The position numbers and the translations under genes were made by a program. A stretch of DNA of 64,000 nucleotides from Novosphingobium indicum (GTDB lineage Bacteria > Pseudomonadota > Alphaproteobacteria > Sphingomonadales > Sphingomonadaceae). This document shows, piece by piece, positions 50,558 through 59,170 of the stretch. The number at the start of each line of letters is the position of its first letter. Position 1 is the first letter of the stretch. The notes below the pieces were generated by a model, which saw only the letters and a program-made list of their open reading frames with translations, made no database searches and was not told the origin of the DNA. The stretch covers positions 97,044-161,043 of the forward strand of contig NZ_BMLK01000013.1 in the NCBI RefSeq assembly GCF_014645195.1, written 5' to 3'.

Positions 50558-51307
50558 ATGACAAATCTCAATGGAAAGGTAGCCGTCATTACGGGTGGCA
50601 ACAGCGGAATCGGGCTGGCAACCGCAAAAATGTTTGCCCGGCACGGCGCACGAGTAGTGATCACCGGGCGGCGGCAGCAGGCGCTCGAGGAGGCGGTGCA
50701 GGCAATTGGCCCGGCCGCCGTTTCTGTCCGCGGTGATGTCGCCGATCCAGCACACCATTGTGAGATCGCAGAATTCGTACGAAAGCACTTCGGTGGCGCC
50801 GACATCTATATGGCGAACGCCGGCGTCAACACGATCACACTATCGTCTCAAGTCTCTGAGGCGGAGTACGATGCCCAGTTTGGTATCAACGCACGCGGCA
50901 CTTTCTTCGGTGTGCAAGCAATGGCGCCCGTGCTGGGTGACGGGAGTTCAATCATACTCCTTGGCTCGCTCGCGAGCGACAAGGTGCTTGACGGCCATGC
51001 GGTCTATGCCGGCACGAAGGCAGCGATCGGAGCCTTTGCCCGAAGCTGGGCGCTGGAATTCAAGGAGCGCGGCATTCGCGTAAACGTCCTCAGCCCGGGC
51101 CCCACTGAGACCGAGATTCTCGAAAAGCTTGGCGTGCCTTTCGAGGAACGGGGCGCCTTTGCCGACATGATGGCGGATAGGATCCCTCTGGGGAAGCTTG
51201 GTCAACCGGAGGAACTCGCACGCGCTGCGCTTTTCCTCGCATCAGATGCCAGCAGCTTCGTCACGGGCATCAATCTGCGTGTCGACGGCGGCATGGCGCT
51301 GCTCTGA
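50558..51307 (+). CDS. Short-chain dehydrogenase/reductase (SDR)
   Basis: A 249-residue classical SDR. The cofactor motif is TGGNSGIG (residues 11-18), with MANAGVN (about 88), catalytic Ser in LLGSLASDKV and YAGTKAAIGAF (Tyr/Lys about 150-154). The C terminus ends VTGINLRVDGGMALL. It is divergent from the LysR gene and followed 31 bp later by a SnoaL-like gene, the same SDR-SnoaL pairing as at 37961-39201. Confidence 0.92.
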   Translation: MTNLNGKVAVITGGNSGIGLATAKMFARHGARVVITGRRQQALEEAVQAIGPAAVSVRGDVADPAHHCEIAEFVRKHFGGADIYMANAGVNTITLSSQVSEAEYDAQFGINARGTFFGVQAMAPVLGDGSSIILLGSLASDKVLDGHAVYAGTKAAIGAFARSWALEFKERGIRVNVLSPGPTETEILEKLGVPFEERGAFADMMADRIPLGKLGQPEELARAALFLASDASSFVTGINLRVDGGMALL

Positions 51308-51337
51308 TCCTGTCCACATCTCATGAAGGAACAACCA

Positions 51338-51781
51338 ATGATCCAACCCGAAATCGATCCCGAAATACGAAAGCTGATCCATGATGTCGTGCACGTTGGC
51401 AGTGCCTACGACATCGATGGAATGGAGAGGCTCTACACGGCCGACCAGATCTTTCTGGTGCTCGGCAGTGACGGCATTGTCACGCGTGTGCTGCGCGATG
51501 AATCAATCGCGGAGTTCCGCGCTCGCCGTGAGGCTGGCGAGCCCCCCCTTTCGACGGAACATCGCGTACTTCATATCGAGCAGCAAGGCGATGATGCGAC
51601 CGCAATACTCTATCGACGCATGAGCCCCGAGGCGCCGGCCGCAATGTATGAGCTTCGTCTGCGCAGGGAATCCGGCATCTGGATGGTGGCGGGGGAAACG
51701 GTGACGCCCTGGCCCGGCGGCGTCGAGGGCAATTTTCTGCCGCCACGGCAGAAAGCGGCCCTCTCCACTGATGAGGCATGA
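51338..51781 (+). CDS. NTF2-like (SnoaL-type) protein
   Basis: A 147-residue protein of NTF2-like character: PEIRKLIHDVVHVGSAYDIDGMERLYTADQIFL at the start, YELRLRRESGIWMVAGETVTPWPG at the end. Function unknown; possibly partner or isomerase for the adjacent SDR. The ATG at 51338 has an AAGGA seven bases upstream, better than the ATG at 51323. Confidence 0.75.
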   Translation: MIQPEIDPEIRKLIHDVVHVGSAYDIDGMERLYTADQIFLVLGSDGIVTRVLRDESIAEFRARREAGEPPLSTEHRVLHIEQQGDDATAILYRRMSPEAPAAMYELRLRRESGIWMVAGETVTPWPGGVEGNFLPPRQKAALSTDEA

Positions 51782-51831
51782 TGGTTGGCGCATCTTCGGG
51801 CAGGAGGAGCTGAGAAACGTCATAGCAGCAC

Positions 51832-51865
51832 TGGCGATGCAAGGAAGGAATTCCTTGCATCGCTA
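51832..51865. promoter_or_regulatory. Long perfect hairpin upstream of the Rrf2 gene
   Basis: GCGATGCAAGGAA - GGAA - TTCCTTGCATCGC: 13 perfect pairs with a 4-base GGAA loop, extended by a G-U and a T-A pair. It ends 25 bp before the rrf2-type ATG and starts 50 bp after the SnoaL stop. No T run follows, so an operator or mRNA leader is more likely than a terminator. Confidence 0.65.
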
Positions 51866-51890
51866 AACGTGGATAAATATAGTCCGTGTT

Positions 51891-52430
51891 ATGGCGCACC
51901 TTACCGCAAGCGTGGAGTATGGGCTGCACTGCCTATTGTCGCTGGTTGATGGCGAGCAGCCGCGCAGCGCGCGCGATCTCGCCCTGTTTCAAGGCATTTC
52001 CCCGTCCTTTGTCGCGAAGATTTTCGCGAAGCTGGAAAAGGCCGGCGTCGTCGAGGCGGCAGAGGGCGTGCGCGGTGGCTACCGGCTCGCGCGTGCGCCC
52101 GAGAGGATAACCGTGCTCGAGCTTGTCGACGCGATTGAAGGGAGAAAGCCGCTTTTCGATTGCCAGGAAATCCGCAGTCGTTGCGCCTTGTTCGAAGAGG
52201 GGGCGCCGACGTGGGCGACACGCGGCGTCTGCTCGATACACGCCGTGATGCTCAAGGCCGAAAAGGCGATGCGAGAGGTGCTAGCAAGCGAGACGCTAGC
52301 CGACATAGGTGGACGGCTCGATCGCAAGGCTCCGGCCGAGTTCGGCGAGGACACCAAGGCATGGTTCGACCGCAGGATCGCAGAGCGAGGATCAGTTCGG
52401 TTGGCACAGGCAAAGGATTTGATGTCATGA
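51891..52430 (+). CDS. Rrf2-family transcriptional regulator
   Basis: A 179-residue winged-helix regulator. The Rrf2 N terminus is ASVEYGLHCLLSLVDGEQ, followed by the recognition part ISPSFVAKIFAKLEKAGVVEAAEGVRGGYRLAR. Three Cys (Cys91, Cys98, Cys114) lie in the region where NsrR and IscR bind an Fe-S cluster, but the spacing (x6, x15) is wider. A redox, iron or NO signal is plausible. The stop overlaps the FixJ-type gene start (ATGA), tying it to the following two-component genes. Confidence 0.88.
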   Translation: MAHLTASVEYGLHCLLSLVDGEQPRSARDLALFQGISPSFVAKIFAKLEKAGVVEAAEGVRGGYRLARAPERITVLELVDAIEGRKPLFDCQEIRSRCALFEEGAPTWATRGVCSIHAVMLKAEKAMREVLASETLADIGGRLDRKAPAEFGEDTKAWFDRRIAERGSVRLAQAKDLMS

Positions 52431-53077
52431 TCAGGCCTTCGACAGTTGTGGACGCGCCACTTGTCTTCGTAGTCGACGATGACGAGGAGGTGCGGGAAGC
52501 GATCCGTGAACTCTTGCTTTCGGTCGGTATCGAGGCGGCGTGTTGCGCCTCGACGCGCGAACTGACGGATTCACCGTTCCTCGAGAGGCCGGGCTGTATC
52601 GTGCTTGACGTGCGTATGCCCGGGGCCAGTGGTCTTGATCTCCAGCAACATCTTGCAGCCGCCGGAATCGTCAAGCCGATCGTGTTCTTGACGGGACACG
52701 GGGACATTCCAATGTCGGTCCAGGCGATGAAGGCTGGCGCGATCGACTTCTTGACCAAGCCGGTGCGCGATCAGACCCTGCTCGATGCTGTCACGGCTGG
52801 CATTGAGCGCGATGTCGCGGATCGCGCGATCGCGCAAGCGGTCCGGCAACACGTCGAGCACTATCAGACGCTGACCCCGCGCGAATGCGAGGTCATGCGG
52901 GAGGTGGCGATGGGTAGGCTTAACAAGCAAATTGCCTTTGACCTTGGGATCACGGAAATCACCGTGAAGCTTCATCGCAGCAATGTGATGCGCAAGATGC
53001 AAGCCTCATCGATAGGAGAACTGATCCGCGCCTGGGAGAGGTTGCCGCTCGATATACGCGAGCCCGTCCTGGCCTAG
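52427..53077 (+). CDS. FixJ/NarL-type response regulator
   Basis: A 216-residue two-domain regulator. The receiver (about 10-125) has acidic DDDEE at 17-21, phosphoacceptor Asp61 in CIVLDVRMPGASGLD, Thr in FLTGHGDIPMSVQAMK and Lys in FLTKPV. The LuxR-type HTH (about 145-210) is LTPRECEVMREVAMGRLNKQIAFDLGITEITVKLH. This is the FixJ/TodT/StyR type. It overlaps the Rrf2 gene by 4 bp. The cognate kinase is probably one of the two PAS kinases downstream. Confidence 0.92.
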   Translation: MIRPSTVVDAPLVFVVDDDEEVREAIRELLLSVGIEAACCASTRELTDSPFLERPGCIVLDVRMPGASGLDLQQHLAAAGIVKPIVFLTGHGDIPMSVQAMKAGAIDFLTKPVRDQTLLDAVTAGIERDVADRAIAQAVRQHVEHYQTLTPRECEVMREVAMGRLNKQIAFDLGITEITVKLHRSNVMRKMQASSIGELIRAWERLPLDIREPVLA

Positions 53078-53162
53078 TCTTTGGTATGGTAACAATGCCT
53101 TACAACCTGCGCGACATATATGACTTCTGCTCCGATAGGCGCGTGGAAGAGGATGTCGCACC

Positions 53163-53555
53163 TTGCCTGAATTGCCGACCGTCGCGATCGTGGACGATGA
53201 CGAGGCTGTGCGTGAGGCTCTTGGAGACCTGCTGATGGTTTCCGGGCTCACCTGTCAGACATTTGAGGGTGCCGCTTCTTTTCTCGACGCTACGACCAAG
53301 CGCCATTTCGACTGTCTGATTACCGATATCCGCATGCCTGACATGAGCGGAATCGAGTTGATTGAGCATCTTCAAAAGAGATGTACCGACCTTCCGGTGA
53401 TCGTGATTTCATCGGTCCTCGATCAACATGTGCGCTCCTCCGCACTTTCGCTTGGGGTCCATGCTTGGTTCACCAAGCCCGTCTCTGACGAACGTTTGTT
53501 GGGTGCGATCGCGGCGGCCATTGCGAACGGATCGGGCGCGGACACAGGGCAATGA
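53163..53555 (+). CDS. Stand-alone response regulator receiver
   Basis: A 130-residue single receiver domain without an output domain. The acidic pocket is DDDEA (11-15), phosphoacceptor Asp55 is in CLITDIRMPDMSG, Ser in VIVISSVLDQ and Lys in WFTKPVSD. Such proteins act as phosphate sinks or relay parts. The start is a TTG at 53163, the only in-frame candidate, with AGAGGA nine bases upstream. It overlaps the kinase start by 4 bp. Confidence 0.85.
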   Translation: MPELPTVAIVDDDEAVREALGDLLMVSGLTCQTFEGAASFLDATTKRHFDCLITDIRMPDMSGIELIEHLQKRCTDLPVIVISSVLDQHVRSSALSLGVHAWFTKPVSDERLLGAIAAAIANGSGADTGQ

Positions 53556-55594
53556 CGGCCGCACTGCTTGATCCATATGAGCACCGCGACTCGGGGATCG
53601 CCGCATTCGCTTCCGAAAGTGTGGTCATCGTCGATCGGGATGGTCAGGTGCGATACTGGAATCCGGCCGCCGAACGTCTATTCGGATGGCCCGAACTGGC
53701 AGTGCGAGGCTGCAAACTTGCAGCGCTGTCCCCGACACCCGTCGACGAGGAGCGAGCCTGGTCGCAGCTCATGCAGGAAGGCTCGTGGCAAGGGCGGATC
53801 GGTCGCTATGCGCGTGATGGAGATATCGTCTATGCCGACGTGCGCCGTCACCTGCGGTATGACGCGGCAGGCGAACATTGCGATACACTTGAATTTGCGT
53901 TGCCGGCAAGTGGCCAAGGCGAAGCCGGACTCGTATCCGACCGGATCATGGCTGCGTGCTGGGAGATCGATATCTCGCCTGCGTCGGAGATAGTCAGTCG
54001 CATTGTTGCGCGGGCCGGGCTTGCCGCCAAAGGCGAGCTTGAGGACCTCTTCCTGAATCTCGTCGAGGCTGCCCGGATCGTTGAGGTGAACGAGCGCACC
54101 GCCCGGCTTGTTGGCGGGAACCGAGGGCGTGCCCTCATGGTCGGCCAATCCGTCGCGGTGTTCTGGCCGTTCGGGAGCCGTCGAATACTTGCAGAGCTTA
54201 TCCTTGAAGCAATGGGCGACGAGACAGGAAAGACCTTTCACCGCCGGATTCCGACCGATGGCATATTGCGGGACCCGATCGTCAGCCTATGGCGGGCGGA
54301 TGCGGGACGGCCAGGGCACCTCTTTATCGCCGTGAACGGTGCCGCGGACGATGACCGTTCCTATCTGTACCTGCGCGCAAGCGAGGCGCGCTACCGTAAG
54401 CTCATCGACTATATGCCCGTCGCCCTCTGGCAGGTCGATGCCAGCCACATGGGCAAGATATACGCAAAGTTGAGGGCGGAAGGTGTCGTCGACTTTTCGC
54501 GATATCTCGAACAGCATCCCCAGTTGGTGGAACATGCGGCCGCATCCGTTCCGGTTACCGACGTCAATCGCAGTGCCATCGAACTTATCGGCGGTGCGGG
54601 CCCGCACGACCTGATCCAGCCCGTCGGCTACTTGTTCGTTGAAAGTCCAGCTTCATTGCGACGCGTGATGGTCGGGCGATTTACCGGGAGAAGGAATTAC
54701 AGTGAATTCATGAAGGTGCGCACGCTCGACGGCCGCGTGCGTGATGTGCGCTTTTCGGTCACATATCCGGAACCGCTTGTTGAACTCGATACTACAATCT
54801 TCAGCATGGAGGACGTGACAGAGCGGTTGCAAATGGAGGCTCAGTTGCGCCAGCTCCAGGCAGACTTCAGCCATGCGGCACGGGTATCGACACTCGGCGA
54901 ACTAGCAACTTCGATCGCACATGAGGTCAATCAGCCACTCGCGGCGATCGTGACGAATGCCGAAACGAGCTTGCGCTGGCTGGCGCGGGATGAACCCGAC
55001 ATCGCCAAGGTTGGACAACTCACTGCGCGGATCGCAGCAAGCGCGCGGCGTGCCGACGGGATCGTGCAGCGCGTGCGCGGCATGGCGGCGAAACAAGCGC
55101 CCGATCCCGTGGAACTCAGCTTCAATGACATCGTTCAGGAAAGTCTGCTTTTCATACGCCACGAGCTCGAAACACGATCTGTTCGTGTCTCGACTTCCTT
55201 TGCCCGAGGATTGCCATCGGTATTTGGCGACCGTATTCAGCTCCAGCAGGTGATCGTGAACATGCTCATCAATGCGGCGCAGGCGGTCGAGCGCTGCGAC
55301 CATGCCGCCCGTGAAATCACCATTGCGACTGCAAGCGAGAAATCAGGCAACCTGTTGTTCACTCTGCGCGATCGCGGGCCCGGTATCGCGCCCGAGCATC
55401 TGGCGCGCATATTCGACGGATTCTTCACGACGAAGGATCAGGGCATGGGGATCGGGCTCGCAATATGTCATTCGATTGTCGTTGCTCACGGCGGCCAAAT
55501 ATCGGCCTTCAATCGCCCCGGCGGTGGCGCCGAGTTCCGTGTCGTACTGCCCCGCACCAGAGGCCTTGCGGCGGCCGGACCGGTTTATGCGTAG
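53552..55594 (+). CDS. Soluble multi-PAS sensor histidine kinase (FixL/TodS-like type)
   Basis: A 680-residue cytoplasmic kinase with no membrane segment. PAS domain 1 lies at about 15-125 (SVVIVDRDGQVRYWNPAAERLFGWP). A PAS-like region lies at about 160-265 and a third PAS at about 275-425. The HisKA phosphoacceptor is His457 in SIAHEVNQPLAAI. The ATPase domain has LQQVIVNMLINAAQAVE (N box), RDRGPGIAPEHLARIFDGF (G1/F) and GMGIGLAICHSIV (G2). The HEVNQPLAAI form belongs to the FixL/DctB-like kinases. No clear haem-binding residues are seen in the PAS domains, so the signal is unknown. It is translationally coupled to the receiver gene. Confidence 0.92.
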   Translation: MTAALLDPYEHRDSGIAAFASESVVIVDRDGQVRYWNPAAERLFGWPELAVRGCKLAALSPTPVDEERAWSQLMQEGSWQGRIGRYARDGDIVYADVRRHLRYDAAGEHCDTLEFALPASGQGEAGLVSDRIMAACWEIDISPASEIVSRIVARAGLAAKGELEDLFLNLVEAARIVEVNERTARLVGGNRGRALMVGQSVAVFWPFGSRRILAELILEAMGDETGKTFHRRIPTDGILRDPIVSLWRADAGRPGHLFIAVNGAADDDRSYLYLRASEARYRKLIDYMPVALWQVDASHMGKIYAKLRAEGVVDFSRYLEQHPQLVEHAAASVPVTDVNRSAIELIGGAGPHDLIQPVGYLFVESPASLRRVMVGRFTGRRNYSEFMKVRTLDGRVRDVRFSVTYPEPLVELDTTIFSMEDVTERLQMEAQLRQLQADFSHAARVSTLGELATSIAHEVNQPLAAIVTNAETSLRWLARDEPDIAKVGQLTARIAASARRADGIVQRVRGMAAKQAPDPVELSFNDIVQESLLFIRHELETRSVRVSTSFARGLPSVFGDRIQLQQVIVNMLINAAQAVERCDHAAREITIATASEKSGNLLFTLRDRGPGIAPEHLARIFDGFFTTKDQGMGIGLAICHSIVVAHGGQISAFNRPGGGAEFRVVLPRTRGLAAAGPVYA

Positions 55595-55831
55595 CAGGCG
55601 GGAACACGGTAAATCCCGATCTATCGCGACCGTTGGCGTTTGTTCAATGCGGCCAGACTTGGCGGCATTGATTGCCGGGTCGCCAGCGTGTCCGGATCCG
55701 CAAGCTGGCGGGCGAGCGGCAGGTGCAGAGCGTTTCGGCTCGGTACCGACACCTTGGCGCTATACCCTGGCATAGGTGCGATCCTGATATCATCGTCTTA
55801 TTCTCGGCGGCGTGATGCAGCCCGTCCAACG

Positions 55832-57745
55832 ATGATATTTCCTTCGCGCGTCTGGCTGGCCGCAGCGATCGTGGCCGCAGTTGTCTGCGCAATTGCAGCA
55901 TGGCCCGGTCAGCCTGCTGTGCTGTTCGTCGCCGGTATGGGTGTTGGCCTTTTCGCCGGAATCAGCTTGTCGGGGCGTATCAAAGGCGGCGAACAAGTTC
56001 ATCCTGACGATCGCGATGCCATTGCGCAGGCGAAGGCCCGTGCCTTTCTGAGCGGCGTTTCGCAGATAATCGGCATTCGGCGACGCGAACGCGACGGTTC
56101 CTGGCGTTGGCATCAATATCAGGCTGACCCGTCCTATCCCGTGAGCGTAGATGTCGCTCCGATCGTGCACGGACCTGGCGACGCCTGGACCATTGCCTCG
56201 TCGCTGGGCGAAACTGCTAGCGCCGTGAACGCGGCAAAGGTGATCGAAAATCTCTGCGGCGCCGCCTTTGCCTTCGATACAGATGGCGAGTTTACCTACG
56301 CGACTCCTATGGCACAGACGTCGATAGCGATGACGCTGGACGACCTAAATGCGCCACTTGGCGGGGGCCGCTTCATCGAAGGTGGGGACCTCGGCTGGAA
56401 AACCGGAGTGCATCCCGACGACTATGAAGGAGCCGCGACCGAGCTGCGCCGATGTATGCGTGCAGGCGAACCTTTCAACTATGAATACCGCGTACTGAGG
56501 GCTGGCGGTAACTATGTCGGGCACCGGTTTGCAATCCGCCCCGCGCGTGATGTCAATGGGCAGGTCACGGGCTGGTACGGAATTGGCTTTGACATCGACG
56601 TATTTCGCAAGACAGATGATGCGCTGCGCGAAAGTGAGCGATCGCTTCGCGAGCTGATAGAGACAGCACCGGCCCTTATCTGGTGCATGGCGCCTGACGG
56701 CGAACCAGTATATTTCAGCCGCCGGCTGCGGGACTTCTTTGGATTTGACGTCGCTGCGAAAGATCTGCCCGGCATTGCGCGCCTGGAGTGCATCCTTCAA
56801 TCGGTGATCCACCCCGATGATCTTGCCAAGGTGCGGGATCGCTTCGCCAACTCGCTGCGGACCGGTAAATCCTATGCGCTCACACATCGCCAGCGGCGGT
56901 TTGATGGGGTGTATCGCTGGGTGGAAACACGCATAGCCGCGATGCGCGGCGAGGATGGCGCCATAGCCCAGTGGAATGGCGTTTGTCTCGACATAGACGA
57001 TCAGGTTCGTGCTCAGGAGGAGCTCAGGCTGACCCAGGAGAACCTTGCGCGTGCGCGTGAAGCAGCAAGTCTCGCTGAACTCTCTGCATCGGTGGCGCAC
57101 GAGGTAAACCAACCGCTTGCAGCGATCATGGCCAATGCCCAAGCCTGCCGCCGATGGCTCGCCGCCGAGCCTCCCAATGTCGAAAGGGCGCAATCGATCG
57201 TTGAACGGATTGCGGGTAGCGCGCAGTCTGCAGCAGATATCGTCAGCCACATACGTGCGCTTTTCAGCCGGAACACCGGTCCCAGGTTGCCCTCGGCGCT
57301 TGGCGAGCTGATCGGCGAAGTACGGGACCTTCTTGCAGATGAACTTGCACGATGCGGTGTCGCACTCGAGATCGAGATGGTGAGAGGAATCCCGCACGTG
57401 GAGATTGACCGAGTCCAGATTCAACAGGTCTTGGTCAATATCCTTCGCAATGCGATGCAGGCCATGCTGACCGTCGATGTCGATCGGCGCGAGCTGCGTG
57501 TAGAGCTTACGACAGTACCGGGTGGTGTGCAGATCGAGGTTGCCGATACCGGACCCGGTCTTTCTTCGTCCGAAAACGCCTTTGAACCCTTCTTTACGAC
57601 CAAGGCTGAGGGGATGGGCATGGGGCTTGCGATCAGTAGATCGATCGTCGAAGCGCACGGCGGAAGGCTCTGGGTCGAAAAAAACATTCCTGTCGGGGCG
57701 CGCTTCGTCTTTACGCTACCTGCCAGTCCGGGCCTGCGAGAATAG
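55832..57745 (+). CDS. Membrane-anchored multi-PAS sensor histidine kinase
   Basis: A 637-residue kinase. Two N-terminal membrane helices (about 7-24 and 27-46) are followed by a short PAS-like HPDDRDAIAQAKARAFLSG segment, a PAS at about 135-258, and a PAS/PAC at about 270-395 (HPDDLAKVRDRFANSLRTG). HisKA carries His423 in SVAHEVNQPLAAIMANA, and the ATPase domain has IQQVLVNILRNAMQAML and VADTGPGLSSSENAFEPFFT. The start MIFPSRVWLAA at 55832 has weak ribosome-binding support; upstream in-frame sequence looks non-coding. Its HisKA/ATPase half closely resembles that of the previous kinase. Confidence 0.88.
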   Translation: MIFPSRVWLAAAIVAAVVCAIAAWPGQPAVLFVAGMGVGLFAGISLSGRIKGGEQVHPDDRDAIAQAKARAFLSGVSQIIGIRRRERDGSWRWHQYQADPSYPVSVDVAPIVHGPGDAWTIASSLGETASAVNAAKVIENLCGAAFAFDTDGEFTYATPMAQTSIAMTLDDLNAPLGGGRFIEGGDLGWKTGVHPDDYEGAATELRRCMRAGEPFNYEYRVLRAGGNYVGHRFAIRPARDVNGQVTGWYGIGFDIDVFRKTDDALRESERSLRELIETAPALIWCMAPDGEPVYFSRRLRDFFGFDVAAKDLPGIARLECILQSVIHPDDLAKVRDRFANSLRTGKSYALTHRQRRFDGVYRWVETRIAAMRGEDGAIAQWNGVCLDIDDQVRAQEELRLTQENLARAREAASLAELSASVAHEVNQPLAAIMANAQACRRWLAAEPPNVERAQSIVERIAGSAQSAADIVSHIRALFSRNTGPRLPSALGELIGEVRDLLADELARCGVALEIEMVRGIPHVEIDRVQIQQVLVNILRNAMQAMLTVDVDRRELRVELTTVPGGVQIEVADTGPGLSSSENAFEPFFTTKAEGMGMGLAISRSIVEAHGGRLWVEKNIPVGARFVFTLPASPGLRE

Positions 57746-58106
57746 CTTGCAGGTCCCTGCTGCAGAAAGGCGATGTGCGTGGGCGGGGGACGACTGCCGA
57801 AGGTTGCGCCAAGTGGGCGAACGACCGGCTTTGCGCTCGACTTACTCGACAGTCAGCACCTGCATCGTTTGTCCCGGCAAAACCGCGGGCCGAGATATTC
57901 GGCCGAGCGCCCGACCAATAGTGGATGCTCCGCAAGGCCTTCCAGAACGTTCTGATAGCCGCAATGCCGGGACACACTCAACTTTCGCATAGCATGTCCG
58001 AACCTCCCGTATGGTCGAGAAGTCGCTGAGATTCCTTATCCCGGAGCAGGCCACTCCGTTCGGTCTGGAACCGAGCTGGAGCTGGCGCAGTGCAGAGGAC
58101 CACAGC
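57746..58106. other. Intergenic region before the exported hydrolase
   Basis: No convincing gene. TTTGTCCCGGCAAAACC at 57869-57885 and TGCCGGGAC at 57965-57973 form a widely spaced inverted pair. They match the arms of the hairpin at 59086-59119 after the next gene. An in-frame ATG at 58011 could extend the hydrolase N-terminally, but the Tat signal begins at 58107. Confidence 0.5.
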
Positions 58107-59078
58107 ATGCCACTACTCAAGAATTTCGTGATTGATCGCCGCTCGCTCGTAGCCTTCAGCGGAGCTGCGGCGGTCGTTGGCGGGATCGGCTGGCCAGCCA
58201 TGAGCCTCGGCGCAGTTCCATTCACCTCAAACCTGGGAGCTCATCAGATGAACTTCATTACCGCAAATGACGGGACGCAAATCTTCTACAAGGACTGGGG
58301 CCCGCGCGACGCGCAGCCGATCGTATTCCATCACGGCTGGCCGCTTACTGCCGATGAATGGGACAACCAGCTGCTCTACTTTTTGTCGCAGGGATACCGG
58401 GTCATAGCTCATGATCGTCGCGGACACGGCAGGTCGGCCCAGACCGACACCGGCAACGAAATGGATACCTACGCCGCCGACGTAACGACGCTGGTCTCGA
58501 CTCTTGGACTGAGGAATGCAGTGCATGTAGGTCACTCGACCGGCGGTGGCGAAGCGGCACATTACGCAGCGCGGGCGAAATCCGGCGCTCTTGCGAAGCT
58601 GGTCCTTGTCGGAGCGGTCCCCCCGGTCATGATCAGGAAGGCTAGTAATCCGGGCGGCCTGCCGATCGAAGTCTTCGATGGATTTCGCAAGGCATTGGCC
58701 GAGGACCGTTCGCAATTTTATCTCGATATCGCTTCGGGGCCATTTTACGGATTCAACCGCGACGGGGCGAAAGTCAGTCAGGGGCTGATTCAGAACTGGT
58801 GGCGACAGGGCATGGTGGGCAGTGCCAAGGCGCACTACGATTGCATCAAGGCCTTTTCGGAAACGGACTTCACGGACGATTTGAAGGCTATCCAGGCGCC
58901 CACGTTGGTGATGCATGGAACGGATGACCAGGTCGTTCCTTTCGCCGACTCCGCGCCGTTGTCGGCAAATCTGCTGAAGAACGGCACGTTGAAGGCGTAT
59001 GAGGGTTATCCGCACGGAATGGCGGCGACGCATGCTGACGTGATCAACAACGACATCCTGGCCTTTATTCGGAGCTGA
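58107..59078 (+). CDS. Tat-exported alpha/beta hydrolase (non-haem haloperoxidase/esterase family)
   Basis: A 323-residue hydrolase. The first 47 residues carry a twin-arginine signal (DRRSLVAFSGAAAVVGG). Met48 then begins MNFITANDGTQIFYKDWG, the usual start of cytoplasmic chloroperoxidase-like hydrolases. The oxyanion HG is in FHHGWPLTADEW, the nucleophile Ser144 in VGHSTGGGEA, the Asp in MHGTDDQVVPF and the His in YPHGMAATH. Natural activity is probably esterase/lactonase or perhydrolase. Export by TatABC is inferred. A hairpin terminator follows. Confidence 0.9.
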   Translation: MPLLKNFVIDRRSLVAFSGAAAVVGGIGWPAMSLGAVPFTSNLGAHQMNFITANDGTQIFYKDWGPRDAQPIVFHHGWPLTADEWDNQLLYFLSQGYRVIAHDRRGHGRSAQTDTGNEMDTYAADVTTLVSTLGLRNAVHVGHSTGGGEAAHYAARAKSGALAKLVLVGAVPPVMIRKASNPGGLPIEVFDGFRKALAEDRSQFYLDIASGPFYGFNRDGAKVSQGLIQNWWRQGMVGSAKAHYDCIKAFSETDFTDDLKAIQAPTLVMHGTDDQVVPFADSAPLSANLLKNGTLKAYEGYPHGMAATHADVINNDILAFIRS

Positions 59079-59085
59079 TATGAAG

Positions 59086-59119
59086 TTGCCGGGACGAACA
59101 CAATTGTTCGTCCCGGCAA
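59086..59119. terminator. 15-bp perfect hairpin after the hydrolase gene
   Basis: TTGCCGGGACGAACA-CAAT-TGTTCGTCCCGGCAA. It lies between convergent genes (stops at 59078 and 59171). There is no long T run on either side, but the stem is strong enough to act as a bidirectional terminator or mRNA 3' stabiliser. Its arms recur in part at 57869 and 57965. Confidence 0.6.
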
Positions 59120-59170
59120 ACCAAGAGGTGAACGCAAGCCCTCAATCGGGCCGGGATCATGACAGGCGGA

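Noticed and set aside
53552..55594. Haem-binding FixL assignment for the soluble kinase
   Set aside because: Although the FixJ partner invites it, no conserved haem-ligand His with the FixL PAS context could be recognised.
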